DNA from: JANLUX01 sp031366005 | Lineage (GTDB): Bacteria; Bacteroidota; Bacteroidia; AKYH767-A; OLB10 | Assembly (NCBI GenBank): GCA_031366005.1 | Contig: JANLZB010000038.1 | Coordinates: forward strand, 68,658 to 132,657 | Length of the DNA stretch: 64,000 bases | Direction of reading: 5' to 3' | Part shown: piece by piece, positions 1 to 9,188 of the stretch | Position numbering within the stretch: position 1 is the first letter of the stretch | Layout: each line of letters begins with the position of its first letter | Program-made: the position numbers and the translations under genes | The notes under the pieces: generated by a model | What the model saw: the letters and a program-made list of their open reading frames with translations, nothing else | The model's database searches: none | Told to the model about the DNA's origin: nothing

Positions 1-926
1 ACGAGGTAAGTTATGATGGAACCTTAAATCAAAATCAGTTATGGCGTTATGATGCTTCTAACGATACGTGGATTCAAAAAGCACTCTTTCCGGGAAATGC
101 AAGAATCGGAAGTTCTTCTTTTGTGTTGAACAATAAAGCGTATGTAATTTGTGGTTATAAAGTTGTTGCTTCCACTGCAATTTATAATAATGAATGTTGG
201 GAATATGATCCTGCTAATGATACTTGGACACAACGAACATCCATGCCAGGTCTTGAACGAATCAGAGGAGCTGCCTTTGCCGTTAATGGCTTTGGTTATT
301 ATGGAGGAGGATGGCAGGTGACCAATTTATTTGATTATTATAAATATGATCCCATCAACGATTCATGGAGTGTTATTCCTTCTATTCCGGGTAACCCCAA
401 TGTTTATCTTCCGCAAACGTTTGTAAGAGACAATGATGGATATTTACTTGCAGGAAATAATCCATCCTTTGTTTATAAATATAATTCGATAAGTAACAGT
501 TGGGACAGTGCTGTTATGATCATTAACCAGCAAATTCTGGATGGTGTTTGTTTTATCAATGGAGACAGTGTGTTAAGTTGCCATAGCTCCAATCAGATAA
601 ATGCCTATCCTGATATTTGGTACATGCGGTTTGCGCCTTCTTCCATTCCTGTATCTACTCAGCAAAATGCATCAGCTGAGAAAATGATTGATGTAAATGT
701 TTATCCCAATCCTGCAAAAGATCAAATAACTATTACATCAGGAAATTTAAAAATGAATGCGATTGAAATTGTTAATCCACTTGGCGGAATTTTAATTCGT
801 GAGAAAATAAATAGAAATATGTTTATTCAAAACTTGTCAGGTTTTAACAATGGAATTTACATGGTTCGTTGCTTTACTAAAAAAGGAATTGTAAATAAAA
901 GAATAGTGATTACAGGCAGACAATAA
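1..926 (+). CDS. Kelch-repeat T9SS-sorted secreted protein (5' end missing)
   Basis: The reading frame is already open at base 3, so the gene begins left of the window; the GTG at 123 is internal. Kelch-like blades recur as Y-D-x-x-N-D-x-W followed by a proline-glycine turn (for example YDPANDTWTQ and YDPINDSWSV), the pattern of a beta-propeller. The last 75 or so residues hold a VYPNPAKDQ motif and end in a strand-rich region with KRIVI, the T9SS type A sorting signal. The protein is therefore probably exported through the outer membrane and attached or released at the surface. The ligand or function of the propeller cannot be told. The following 97 bases hold only a palindrome. Confidence 0.85.
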   Translation, partial: EVSYDGTLNQNQLWRYDASNDTWIQKALFPGNARIGSSSFVLNNKAYVICGYKVVASTAIYNNECWEYDPANDTWTQRTSMPGLERIRGAAFAVNGFGYYGGGWQVTNLFDYYKYDPINDSWSVIPSIPGNPNVYLPQTFVRDNDGYLLAGNNPSFVYKYNSISNSWDSAVMIINQQILDGVCFINGDSVLSCHSSNQINAYPDIWYMRFAPSSIPVSTQQNASAEKMIDVNVYPNPAKDQITITSGNLKMNAIEIVNPLGGILIREKINRNMFIQNLSGFNNGIYMVRCFTKKGIVNKRIVITGRQ

Positions 927-971
927 ATTTATCTGAAAACAATTCGCCTCATCATCTTATGCCTCTCCCAA

Positions 972-989
972 TCCCGATAGCTATCGGGA
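972..989. repeat. Perfect palindrome between convergent genes
   Basis: TCCCGATAGCTATCGGGA is a perfect 18-base palindrome, extended outward by CTCTCCC on the left and GAGAGGG on the right. It lies between the stop codons of the kelch gene and the trans-sulfuration gene. It may fold as a shared terminator-like hairpin but no long T run follows, so a dispersed repeat unit is equally possible. Confidence 0.7.
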
Positions 990-1023
990 GAGGGAAGTAG
1001 TGACCGATAAAAATAATGTGTGA

Positions 1024-2208
1024 TTAAACAGCAGCGCTTGCTTTTATTTTTTGTCCGATGGCTTGTTTTAAATCTTCGATCAAATCTTCCACATCTTCTA
1101 TACCAACACTTAATCGCAATAACGAATCTGTAACACCTGCTTTATCTCGTTCATCTTTTGGGATGGAAGCATGCGTCATCGTTGCCGGATGATTGATTAA
1201 TGATTCAACACCACCTAATGATTCAGCCAGTGAAAAAACTTTTGTGCGTGATGCCATTGCAAATGTTTCTTCTAATGTTGCATCCTTTAAAGTAAAGCTG
1301 ATCATACCACCAAAATCACGCATTTGTTTTTTTGCAATGTCATGATTTGGAAAATCTGCGAAGCCGGGCCAGTATAATTTATCAATCATCGGATGATTGC
1401 GTAAAAATTCAGCAACAGCTTTTCCGTTTGAGCAGTGGCGTTCCATCCGGATGTGCAAAGTTTTAATTCCACGCAACACTAAAAAACTATCCATCGGTCC
1501 GGGTGTTGCCCCGCAGGAATTATGAATGAATGCAAGTTGTTCAAACAATTTATCATCATTCATACACAAAGCACCCATCACCACATCCGAATGACCACCG
1601 ATATATTTTGTTACAGAATGTAAAACGATGTGTGCTCCGAAACCAAGCGGGTTTTGCAAATAAGGAGAAGCAAACGTATTGTCAACCACAAACAATAAAT
1701 TATTTTTTGCAGCGATATCACCACAGGCTTTCAAATCAACAATCTGCATGGTGGGATTAGTTGGAGTTTCAACCCAAAGCATTTTTATGTTTTTGTTGAG
1801 ATAGTTATTGATGTTTGCAGCATCATGCATATTGATGAAATGAAACTTAATCCCAAAATGCGCAAACACTTTTGTAAACATCCTGTATGTTCCGCCATAC
1901 AAATCATTGCCTGCTATTACTTCATCGCCAGGACGTAAAAGTTTAATCACCGCATCACTTGCACCCATTCCACTGCTGAAACACAAACCATATTTCGCAT
2001 TTTCCAGGGCTGCAATATTTTTTTCAAGTGCACTGCGTGTCGGATTTTTTCCGCGTGCATACGCATAACCTTTATGCTTTCCGGGTGATTCCTGCACATA
2101 AGTAGAAGTCTGGTAAATAGGAGTCATAATGGCTCCGGTGCTTGGATCTGGCTCTTGACCTGCATGAATGGCTTTGGTTCCGAATTTCATTTTACTGGTG
2201 TCTTTCAT
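1024..2208 (-). CDS. Cystathionine gamma-synthase/gamma-lyase family PLP enzyme
   Basis: A 394-residue Cys/Met-metabolism PLP-dependent enzyme of usual family length. The PLP lysine is Lys201 in SVTKYIGGHSDV; the family phosphate-binding glycine stretch (SSGMGAS, about 78-84) and the ETPTNPT segment (about 147-153) are present. These enzymes make or split cystathionine in the cysteine-methionine trans-sulfuration route in the cytoplasm. Sequence alone does not separate a synthase from a lyase. The start at MKDTSK is kept, but Met7 (MKFGTKAIHAG) is the start used by most relatives and is a real alternative. It is a single gene, convergent with the kelch gene. Confidence 0.9.
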   Translation of the reverse strand: MKDTSKMKFGTKAIHAGQEPDPSTGAIMTPIYQTSTYVQESPGKHKGYAYARGKNPTRSALEKNIAALENAKYGLCFSSGMGASDAVIKLLRPGDEVIAGNDLYGGTYRMFTKVFAHFGIKFHFINMHDAANINNYLNKNIKMLWVETPTNPTMQIVDLKACGDIAAKNNLLFVVDNTFASPYLQNPLGFGAHIVLHSVTKYIGGHSDVVMGALCMNDDKLFEQLAFIHNSCGATPGPMDSFLVLRGIKTLHIRMERHCSNGKAVAEFLRNHPMIDKLYWPGFADFPNHDIAKKQMRDFGGMISFTLKDATLEETFAMASRTKVFSLAESLGGVESLINHPATMTHASIPKDERDKAGVTDSLLRLSVGIEDVEDLIEDLKQAIGQKIKASAAV

Positions 2209-2280
2209 AATGCAAAAGTATTAAATGTGTTTCTTAATAATCAATCTTTATAAGAGTAATAAAATTTATCAGTCATAAAA

Positions 2281-2305
2281 AAAGCGACACCATTGATGTC
2301 GCTTT
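2281..2305 (-). terminator. Rho-independent terminator of the lipoprotein gene
   Basis: The arms AAAGCGACA and TGTCGCTTT pair perfectly around a 7-base loop. Read on the minus strand the stem is followed by a run of seven T. It lies 19 bases beyond the stop codon of the lipoprotein gene at 2325. Confidence 0.85.
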
Positions 2306-2324
2306 TAAATTTAAGAATCGAATT

Positions 2325-2762
2325 TTATTTTGCAGTGCTTACTCCTTTTATAGTAAGGTTAATCGTTATCACAAATTCAGTTTCATCATCATGATGATTA
2401 TTATTTTGATTGCAATTACCACCACCATTTGATTGATGACCGTCATGTTGTTCTTCAACGGATGAAATTACCACTCTGTCAGTACCTGAATAATTTGTTG
2501 ATGGAATGTAACGATAGCTTGTTGCATTATTTTCCAACATACTTGATTTAAAATGTGAAGCCTGTGTTGTGATCTGAAAAGGATCATCTGATTTATTTTC
2601 CGGCATAGCGTAAGTGTAGGTTTCATTTGCATTGATAGTTGCCTCCACTGTGCGGTACTCCACTTTAGCATTATCCTTATGATCTTTTTTGAAATCCATT
2701 TTTTGGCAGGATTGTGTTAAAAAGATAATTGGTGTTACGAGTAAAAAAAATAGTTTTTTCAT
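2325..2762 (-). CDS. Hypothetical lipoprotein
   Basis: A 145-residue protein with a lipoprotein signal peptide: MKKLFFLL, a hydrophobic stretch and a lipobox LTQSC near residues 15-19. The mature part is polar, and has an Asn/His-rich segment (NGGGNCNQNNNHHDDE) before a final strand ending in LTIKGVSTAK. That low-complexity segment could bind metal, but this is a guess. It has its own terminator and stands alone between a trans-sulfuration enzyme and the DHS-like gene. I do not recognise the family. Confidence 0.7.
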   Translation of the reverse strand: MKKLFFLLVTPIIFLTQSCQKMDFKKDHKDNAKVEYRTVEATINANETYTYAMPENKSDDPFQITTQASHFKSSMLENNATSYRYIPSTNYSGTDRVVISSVEEQHDGHQSNGGGNCNQNNNHHDDETEFVITINLTIKGVSTAK

Positions 2763-2868
2763 TTTCTTGTATGATTTATTGAGTTTGACTCTGGTTAATA
2801 CGTAAAGTTTAATATAAAATTGGACAGATCACGGAATTGCGGTGAATAATTAATCCTTGCGGTTAAAA

Positions 2869-3849
2869 TTACATTCCCAATATCCACGCAAACATCAGCG
2901 GAGCAACGATGCTCGCATCTGATTCCACAATAAATTTTGGTGTGTCAATTCCCAATTTTCCCCAGGTAATTTTTTCATTCGGCACAGCACCTGAGTAAGA
3001 ACCATAGCTCGTTGTTGAATCACTTATCTGGCAGAAATAACTCCAGAATGGAATGTTCTCCATCTCCATATCCTGGTATAACATCGGCACCACGCAAATG
3101 GGAAAATCACCTGCAATGCCACCACCGATCTGAAAAAATCCGATTCCTTTTCCTTCAGAATTTTTTACATACCAGTCAGCCAGCCACGCCATGTATTCAA
3201 TTCCTGATTTCATGGTGGAAGCTTTTATTTCCTTTTTTATTACATAGGAAGCAAAAATATTTCCCATCGTAGAGTCTTCCCAACCGGGAACAACAATCGG
3301 TAAATTTTTTTCAGCCGCAGCAAGCATCCAGCTGTTCTTCGGATCAATTTCATAATACTGATCTAATTCTCCGCTCAATAAGATTTTATACATGAATTCA
3401 TGCGGAAAATACCGTTCGCCATTTGTGTCTGCATCTTTCCAGATTTTATGAATATGTTTTTGCAGTCTTCGAAAAGCTTCCTCTTCAGGAATACAGGTAT
3501 CGGTTACACGGTTGAAATGATTCTCCAGCAAATCCCATTCATCCTGCGGAGAAAGATCACGATAGTGAGGCACACGTTTATAATGATTGTGTGCAACAAG
3601 ATTCATAATGTCTTCTTCCAGATTTGCTCCGGTGCAGGAGATGATATCCACTTTTCCTTCGCGAATCATTTCAGCCAATGAAATTCCTAACTCAGCAGTG
3701 CTCATGGCGCCTGCAAGAGTGATCATCATCTTACCACCTTCTGATAAATGTGTTATGTATGCTTCAGCAGCATCCATCATGGCAGCAGCATTAAAATGCA
3801 AATAATTTTTCGCCATGAATTGCGATACAGGTCCTTTACTCATTGTCAT
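2869..3849 (-). CDS. Deoxyhypusine-synthase-like protein
   Basis: A 326-residue protein of the deoxyhypusine synthase fold. In eukaryotes and archaea this NAD-dependent enzyme moves the aminobutyl group of spermidine to eIF5A through a lysine intermediate. The C-terminal block reads KITWGKLGID followed by ESDASIVAPL, matching the family block around the active-site lysine; that lysine is Lys298 here. TLAGAMSTAELG, SCTGANLEED and GGGIAGDFP fit the NAD-binding core. Bacteria lack eIF5A, so the likely roles are homospermidine or related polyamine chemistry; this is inference. The start MTMSK has an alternative at Met3. It is the last gene of the pabB-tilS operon. Confidence 0.85.
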   Translation of the reverse strand: MTMSKGPVSQFMAKNYLHFNAAAMMDAAEAYITHLSEGGKMMITLAGAMSTAELGISLAEMIREGKVDIISCTGANLEEDIMNLVAHNHYKRVPHYRDLSPQDEWDLLENHFNRVTDTCIPEEEAFRRLQKHIHKIWKDADTNGERYFPHEFMYKILLSGELDQYYEIDPKNSWMLAAAEKNLPIVVPGWEDSTMGNIFASYVIKKEIKASTMKSGIEYMAWLADWYVKNSEGKGIGFFQIGGGIAGDFPICVVPMLYQDMEMENIPFWSYFCQISDSTTSYGSYSGAVPNEKITWGKLGIDTPKFIVESDASIVAPLMFAWILGM

Positions 3850-3875
3850 AAAAATTTTAGGAGTGCAAAAATAAT

Positions 3876-4349
3876 TTATTGAGCGGTTAAAGCCCTCAGG
3901 AATTCTTCAGGTTTATAAGTACCGATAAGATAATTCATTCCTTCACGGTCAGTGAGTTTAATGGCATCCTTTCCGCCTGAATAAAATTTTATCGTGTTTT
4001 TAGAATGAACATTAAATGCAGGATTATTTAAATGATAATTGCTGTAAACGGTTTTTTCAATATTAACAATACTGCTGCGGTCAATTTTAACCAACCGCGT
4101 TTTCCACATTCCTTTTAGGATAATTGAATTTTCAGTGACGATGATATGCAAATGTTTTACAAATAATAACACCACTGAAACAACAAGAATAAAAAGTCCC
4201 AGCACAAATAAAAGATCAGCGTCCTGTTCACGGTTTTCAGTGTAGTAATAAGCAACAAAACAAAAAATGGCGAGCACCATTCTCCGCGAAATGGAGTAAG
4301 GGTTGAAACCTAAATATTGTTTCTCTTCAAATAAAATTTTGCTATCCAT
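3876..4349 (-). CDS. Two-helix membrane protein, PH-like domain
   Basis: A 157-residue protein with two closely spaced hydrophobic segments at about residues 27-37 and 45-63, then a soluble beta-rich domain containing IIVTENSIILKG and a helix ending in LRALTAQ. This layout (two helices followed by a small strand-rich domain) resembles bacterial PH-domain membrane proteins, but the match is weak. Its start overlaps the tilS stop by 8 bases and 26 bases separate its stop from the next gene, so it belongs to the pabB-tilS-DHS operon. Function unknown. Confidence 0.65.
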   Translation of the reverse strand: MDSKILFEEKQYLGFNPYSISRRMVLAIFCFVAYYYTENREQDADLLFVLGLFILVVSVVLLFVKHLHIIVTENSIILKGMWKTRLVKIDRSSIVNIEKTVYSNYHLNNPAFNVHSKNTIKFYSGGKDAIKLTDREGMNYLIGTYKPEEFLRALTAQ

Positions 4350-5712
4350 TTTCTTTTACAGATTTTTTTATTTGCAGCTGAATAACTTTTTTTGTTTCAT
4401 CCGTAACACGATAACGATTATCCAACCTGTGATTTACCACCCAAACAATTTCATCTCCCGATGGAGCCGGATTCACAATTAACCAGGTTCTTTCTTTATC
4501 AGCAAGCGAAAATTTTTCATCTGTAAAATAATCACTCAGCTTTTTGCGATGCTCCATTCCGAGAGGATAAAAATAATCTCCTTTTTGCCATCTTCTTAAC
4601 ACCAACGGAAATTTAATTTTTGAGGCATCAATGACAGCATTTGTTTTGCTGCAATCAGAAAGATTAAAATCATCTGTTAGATTAATCTCAAGTATTGTAT
4701 CATTAAAATAAATTTTATGATCGTTTTTATTGATCAGGTAAGTGGGATCATCATTTATAAAAGGAGGTGAAGTAATAATAAACTGTTTACGGTTAACAAT
4801 GAGGCGATGTGATACTGAGTAGAAAACAATTCCGCTATTGTCCGGTTTTTCAGAACACAGGGAATCTATTTGTGATGAATTGAAATTAAAATCTTTTAAA
4901 AGGTAATAAATTAAAGTTTTTTTAGCAGGATGATTATTTATTTTTTCTGCATCAATGATTACATCATCACCTGAGTGAAGAATAATTTCATCGCTGTATC
5001 TTTTAATTGTTTCTTCCAGTAGCAGCAGTGATTCGCTGGTAAACTGTGAAATGTTTTTTATCGCATCATGCACGGATGGATTAATCTCTTTTAGCAATGG
5101 AATTATTTTATGACGGATAAAGTTTCGATGGTAATCTGTTGTTGCATTGGAACTATCCTCACGCCATTTTAAATTATTCTCAGATGCATATTCCAATATT
5201 TCTTTACGTGTCGCAAATAATACCGGGCGAATTACAAAATTATTTTTTACAGGAATTCCTTTCAATCCTTCCAATCCTTTCCCTCTGATAATGTTCAGCA
5301 AAACTGTTTCTGTTGAATCTTCCTGGTGATGTGCTGTAGCGATAAAATCAAAATTGTTTTCTGTTCTTAACTTCTCAAACCATTTGTAACGCAAATTACG
5401 CGCTGCCATCTGAATAGAAATATTTTCTTGCTCTGCAACTTTTAATGTATCGAAATGCTGAGAAAAAACTTTTACATCATATTTATTTGCCAGTTCGTTT
5501 ACAAACTTTTCATCAGCATTTGATTCCTCACCACGCAAATTAAAATTGCAATGTGCAATGGCAAAAGTATATTGACACTGAAAAAACAATTGAGTCAGTA
5601 CTACAGAATCCAATCCTCCACTCACAGCAAGTAAAAATTTATTTTGTTTTGAAGCACCACATTGTTCTTCAAGAAATAATTGAAAAGCAGCAATCAGTTT
5701 GTTTGAATTCAT
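4342..5712 (-). CDS. tilS: tRNA(Ile)-lysidine synthase
   Basis: TilS attaches lysine to C34 of the CAU-anticodon tRNA-Ile so that it reads AUA codons. The N-terminal PP-loop SGGLDS (31-36) binds ATP, and HCNFNLRGEES and ATAHHQEDSTET follow as in the family. The C-terminal third (LRRWQKGDYFYPLGM and KKLSDYF) is the tRNA-binding TilS domain. The length of 456 residues is normal. The start overlaps the pabB stop by 4 bases, which points to translational coupling. This gene is essential in most bacteria. Confidence 0.95.
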   Translation of the reverse strand: MNSNKLIAAFQLFLEEQCGASKQNKFLLAVSGGLDSVVLTQLFFQCQYTFAIAHCNFNLRGEESNADEKFVNELANKYDVKVFSQHFDTLKVAEQENISIQMAARNLRYKWFEKLRTENNFDFIATAHHQEDSTETVLLNIIRGKGLEGLKGIPVKNNFVIRPVLFATRKEILEYASENNLKWREDSSNATTDYHRNFIRHKIIPLLKEINPSVHDAIKNISQFTSESLLLLEETIKRYSDEIILHSGDDVIIDAEKINNHPAKKTLIYYLLKDFNFNSSQIDSLCSEKPDNSGIVFYSVSHRLIVNRKQFIITSPPFINDDPTYLINKNDHKIYFNDTILEINLTDDFNLSDCSKTNAVIDASKIKFPLVLRRWQKGDYFYPLGMEHRKKLSDYFTDEKFSLADKERTWLIVNPAPSGDEIVWVVNHRLDNRYRVTDETKKVIQLQIKKSVKENG

Positions 5713-7019
5713 TCTTTAATGATTTTGAAAGTTTCTTTAATACCTAATGCATTTAACATGCCTTGGGCTTTCAGAATACATTCATGGTATTCCTGTATGG
5801 CATCACTCTTTGCTGTTATCGCACTTCCCACGGGAATACTCAGTTGGTTTGTTTTCGAATTATAAATGATACTTCTGATCACAACATTAAAATCAAAATC
5901 TCCATCTGGATCAATATATCCTGCTGAACCGGAAAAAATTCCACGCTTAAAATTTTCAAACTCTTCAATCAGTTGCATCGCTCTCACCTTTGGCGCTCCG
6001 TTCATTGAACCCATCGGAAACATAGCTTTAATAATAGTTGTAAAAGAAATTTCATCTCTTAGTTCAGCCGAAACTGTGGAGACCATCTGATGTACTCTTG
6101 GAAAAGTATAAACACCAAAAAGCTCATCCACTTTCACGCTGCCTTTTTTTGCAATACGCGATAAATCATTGCGTACCAAATCTACAATCATTACATTCTC
6201 TGCACGTTCTTTTTCACTCTGCTGTAGCTGTTGTTTTAAAATATGATCTTTTGTTTTATCATCTGATCTCTTGCTTGTTCCTTTCATTGGCTGAGAAAAA
6301 ATTCTTGTTCCTTGTTTAGCAATAAATCTTTCAGGACTTGCACACATCAGGTAGTGATCCTTAATCCGCGCAAAGCAGGAGAATGGTGAAGGCGAATATT
6401 CAGTTAATCTTTTGTAAACATTCAACGGATCAATTTTGCTTTTCTGCAAAATCTGAATACAATAATTCATCTCATAAATATCACCACGATGCAGATGATA
6501 TTTTATTTTGTCAATGATTTTGCAATAATTCTCTGCTGAAGGCAATTCAAATTCAAAGGTTGATTCTACAGTTTCACTATTGATAGGTTCCTTATTAATT
6601 AATCGCTGAAAAATATTTGCTGCTGCAATATTGTCGGAACATTCTATTTCAATATTTCCCTTTTTTAAAACAATTAATACTTCTGGTATAAAAAAATGAA
6701 GCATCGGGATTTGGATTGCATCAGGATTAGAAGATGTTAAATGTTCAATTTCATTTTTTAAATCATAACTGATCATTCCAAATTTCCAGGCATCAGCATT
6801 ATGTTTAAGAAAGTCATTCAATTCACTTAAACAGTTTTGATTAACCGACAATAATTTTTTTACCCCGAACCCGGCAATCATTTCATACTTAACAGGAATA
6901 TTTTCAAATAAAACCTGCGGACAACTATCCAATACAGCAAAATGTTCATATTGCGATGAGAGGTTTAGTATCCGCTCCCGCATTTCCTGCGTTGTGCCCG
7001 GGTATGAAAATCTTTGCAT
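5709..7019 (-). CDS. pabB: Aminodeoxychorismate synthase component I
   Basis: A 436-residue chorismate-utilising enzyme. Signature blocks are QPMKGTSKR (about residue 240), ENVMIVDLVRNDLSRIA, MFPMGSMNGAPKVRAM and SGSAGYIDPDGDFDFNVVIRS. It should convert chorismate with ammonia from a glutamine amidotransferase partner to 4-amino-4-deoxychorismate for folate synthesis. An anthranilate synthase (TrpE) reading is possible but the length and the lack of trp neighbours favour PabB. It heads the minus-strand operon with tilS. No pabA or pabC lies next to it. Confidence 0.88.
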   Translation of the reverse strand: MQRFSYPGTTQEMRERILNLSSQYEHFAVLDSCPQVLFENIPVKYEMIAGFGVKKLLSVNQNCLSELNDFLKHNADAWKFGMISYDLKNEIEHLTSSNPDAIQIPMLHFFIPEVLIVLKKGNIEIECSDNIAAANIFQRLINKEPINSETVESTFEFELPSAENYCKIIDKIKYHLHRGDIYEMNYCIQILQKSKIDPLNVYKRLTEYSPSPFSCFARIKDHYLMCASPERFIAKQGTRIFSQPMKGTSKRSDDKTKDHILKQQLQQSEKERAENVMIVDLVRNDLSRIAKKGSVKVDELFGVYTFPRVHQMVSTVSAELRDEISFTTIIKAMFPMGSMNGAPKVRAMQLIEEFENFKRGIFSGSAGYIDPDGDFDFNVVIRSIIYNSKTNQLSIPVGSAITAKSDAIQEYHECILKAQGMLNALGIKETFKIIKE

Positions 7020-7094
7020 TACATAGCAAAGTAAATTAAAAGAAAAAACATCTGTACTTATTTATCAAAGCCTTTTATCTTCGAAAAAAATGTA

Positions 7095-7432
7095 ATGGTT
7101 AATTATTTCAGTTTTATTGACACTCAAAAGCTTGATAAAAAGCTGTCTGCGGGAAATTTTCCCTTCAGCAATTTTTATTCTGGGATGTTGATATAGAAAA
7201 AATTGATCTGAAAAAAAATCAACGATATGTAATAGAAAGAGTTCTTTCACGGGAATTCACTGAAGATTTTTATATGCTGTTGAAAATTTATACTGAGGAT
7301 GAAATAAAAACCGCACTTCGCAAAAGCAGAGAATTAGATCCTAAAACAATTAATTTTTGCAGCCATTTTTTTAAGCTCCCAAAATCTGAAATGAATGCTT
7401 CATCTTTCTACCGAGATAATAGAGTTCATTAA
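7095..7432 (+). pseudogene. Frameshifted FWDVD-type small gene (DUF6922-like)
   Basis: ATG at 7095 opens a frame that stops at 7194-7196 (it encodes MVNYFSFIDTQKLDKK). From 7139 the frame one base earlier is open to the stop at 7430-7432 and encodes FWDVDIEKIDL, YVIERVLSRE, then LDPKTINFCSHFFKLP. That order (FWDVD, IIERVL, LD-KTLNF) is a widespread Bacteroidota small-protein family that I believe is catalogued as DUF6922. The family part has no ATG of its own, so a one-base loss near 7139-7175 is the simplest reading; a non-ATG start is the alternative. A box TATCTTCG at 7076-7083 sits just upstream of the old ATG. Confidence 0.6.
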
Positions 7433-7531
7433 AAAGACTTGTGTTTGAATTCGAACTATTTTTCCTTTCTATCAAGCGAAAATTTAACATCTTTACTCCG
7501 AAGTATTAATACCATCCAATAAATATTTTAA

Positions 7532-9070
7532 ATGCTAATAAAAACTTTCGGTAGTGCTGTGTATGGAATCAATGCGACAACCATAACGGTTGAAGTAAAT
7601 GTGAGCCAGGGAATTAAATTCTGGCTGGTGGGTTTACCTGATAACGCTGTGAAAGAAGCGCAACATCGCATTGAAGCTGCTTTAAAAAACACTGGTTATA
7701 AAATGCCGGGACATAAAGTGGTGGTGAACATGGCTCCTGCTGATATCCGTAAAGAAGGTTCTGCTTTTGATCTAACTATGGCAATGGGAATTTTATGTGC
7801 ATCAGAACAGATATTCGCTCCTGAAATTGATCAGTATATAATTATGGGAGAGCTTTCGCTTGATGGCGGATTGCAACCAATCAAAGGCGCTTTGCCAATT
7901 GCAATACAGGCACGCAAAGAAAATTTCAAAGGTTTTATTTTACCAAAAGCAAATGCACGTGAAGCCGCAATCGTAAGTGAACTTGATGTATATGGTGTAG
8001 ATAATATGCGTGAAGTGATTGATTTTTTTATCGGGGAAGGTTCGCTGCAACCGACAATTGTAAATACACGTGAAGAATTTTTAATGAAACAAAATCAAAG
8101 TGAAATTGATTTTTCGGATGTGAAGGGGCAGGAAAATATTAAACGTGCGTTAGAGATTGCTGCCTCTGGCGGACACAATGTAATATTGATCGGACCACCC
8201 GGTGCAGGTAAGACCATGCTTGCAAAACGATTACCAACCATTCTTCCTCCACTCACTTTGCATGAAGCATTGGAAACAACAAAGATTCATTCTGTGGCAG
8301 GCAAGATGGGAAAAGATGCAGGATTAATTTCTATCCGTCCTTTCCGGTCACCACATCATACCATCAGTGATGTAGCATTAGTAGGCGGTGGAGGCAATCC
8401 TCAACCCGGAGAAATTTCTTTGGCGCATAATGGAGTTTTATTTTTAGATGAGTTGCCTGAGTTCAAACGCACTGTGCTGGAGGTAATGCGTCAGCCGTTG
8501 GAAGAAAGAAAAGTTACCATTGCTCGTGCAAAAGCTTCTATTGAATATCCGGCAAGTTTTATGTTGGTGTCATCAATGAACCCTTGTCCTTGCGGATATT
8601 ACAATCATCCGGAAAAAGAATGTGTGTGTGCTCCCGGTGTTGTACAGAAATATCTCAACAAAATTTCAGGACCACTGTTGGATAGAATTGATTTGCATGT
8701 GGAGGTAACTCCCGTATCATTTACTGAATTAACTAAAGAAAGACTTTCTGAAAAAAGTGAAGATGTAAGACAACGTGTAGTGAAAGCAAGAGAAATACAG
8801 GAAGAACGATTTAAAGAAAATGAAAATGTGTATTGCAACGCACAAATGAGCAGCAAGCAACTGCGCACCATTTGTAAAATAACAGATGAAGGACAGCAGC
8901 TTTTAAAAACTGCAATGGATCGTTTGGGTTTATCAGCACGTGCATTTGACCGTATTTTAAAAGTAGCAAGAACCATTGCTGATCTTGCTGACAGCGCAGA
9001 TATTAAAACAGAACATCTTGCGGAAGCAATTCAATACAGGAGTTTAGATAGAGAAGGATGGGCGGGGTAA
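7532..9070 (+). CDS. YifB-family Mg-chelatase-like AAA ATPase (ComM type)
   Basis: A 512-residue protein with an N-terminal Lon-protease-like domain (GLPDNAVKEAQHRI), a Mg-chelatase AAA core with Walker A GPPGAGKT near 220 and Walker B LFLDELPEF near 310, and a C-terminal zinc-type Cys cluster (CPCGYYNHPEKECVC). The related ComM of naturally transformable bacteria is a helicase that drives branch migration during integration of incoming DNA. The ATG at 7532 gives the conserved MLIKTFGSAVYGI start. Monocistronic; its stop faces the toxin-antitoxin pair across 118 featureless bases. Confidence 0.92.
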   Translation: MLIKTFGSAVYGINATTITVEVNVSQGIKFWLVGLPDNAVKEAQHRIEAALKNTGYKMPGHKVVVNMAPADIRKEGSAFDLTMAMGILCASEQIFAPEIDQYIIMGELSLDGGLQPIKGALPIAIQARKENFKGFILPKANAREAAIVSELDVYGVDNMREVIDFFIGEGSLQPTIVNTREEFLMKQNQSEIDFSDVKGQENIKRALEIAASGGHNVILIGPPGAGKTMLAKRLPTILPPLTLHEALETTKIHSVAGKMGKDAGLISIRPFRSPHHTISDVALVGGGGNPQPGEISLAHNGVLFLDELPEFKRTVLEVMRQPLEERKVTIARAKASIEYPASFMLVSSMNPCPCGYYNHPEKECVCAPGVVQKYLNKISGPLLDRIDLHVEVTPVSFTELTKERLSEKSEDVRQRVVKAREIQEERFKENENVYCNAQMSSKQLRTICKITDEGQQLLKTAMDRLGLSARAFDRILKVARTIADLADSADIKTEHLAEAIQYRSLDREGWAG

Positions 9071-9188
9071 GATTTTACTAATTCTAAATTAATATGATTG
9101 CAATTATTATAAGACGTGGGTAGTAAACAACTGGAAAGGAAGAAAAAACATTAGAAAAGAAGAAGAGATAAAATTATTGAATGCTCAT

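Noticed and set aside
7065..7250. Minus-strand frame of 61 residues
   Set aside because: It is antisense to the FWDVD-type gene, whose plus-strand motifs are clear.
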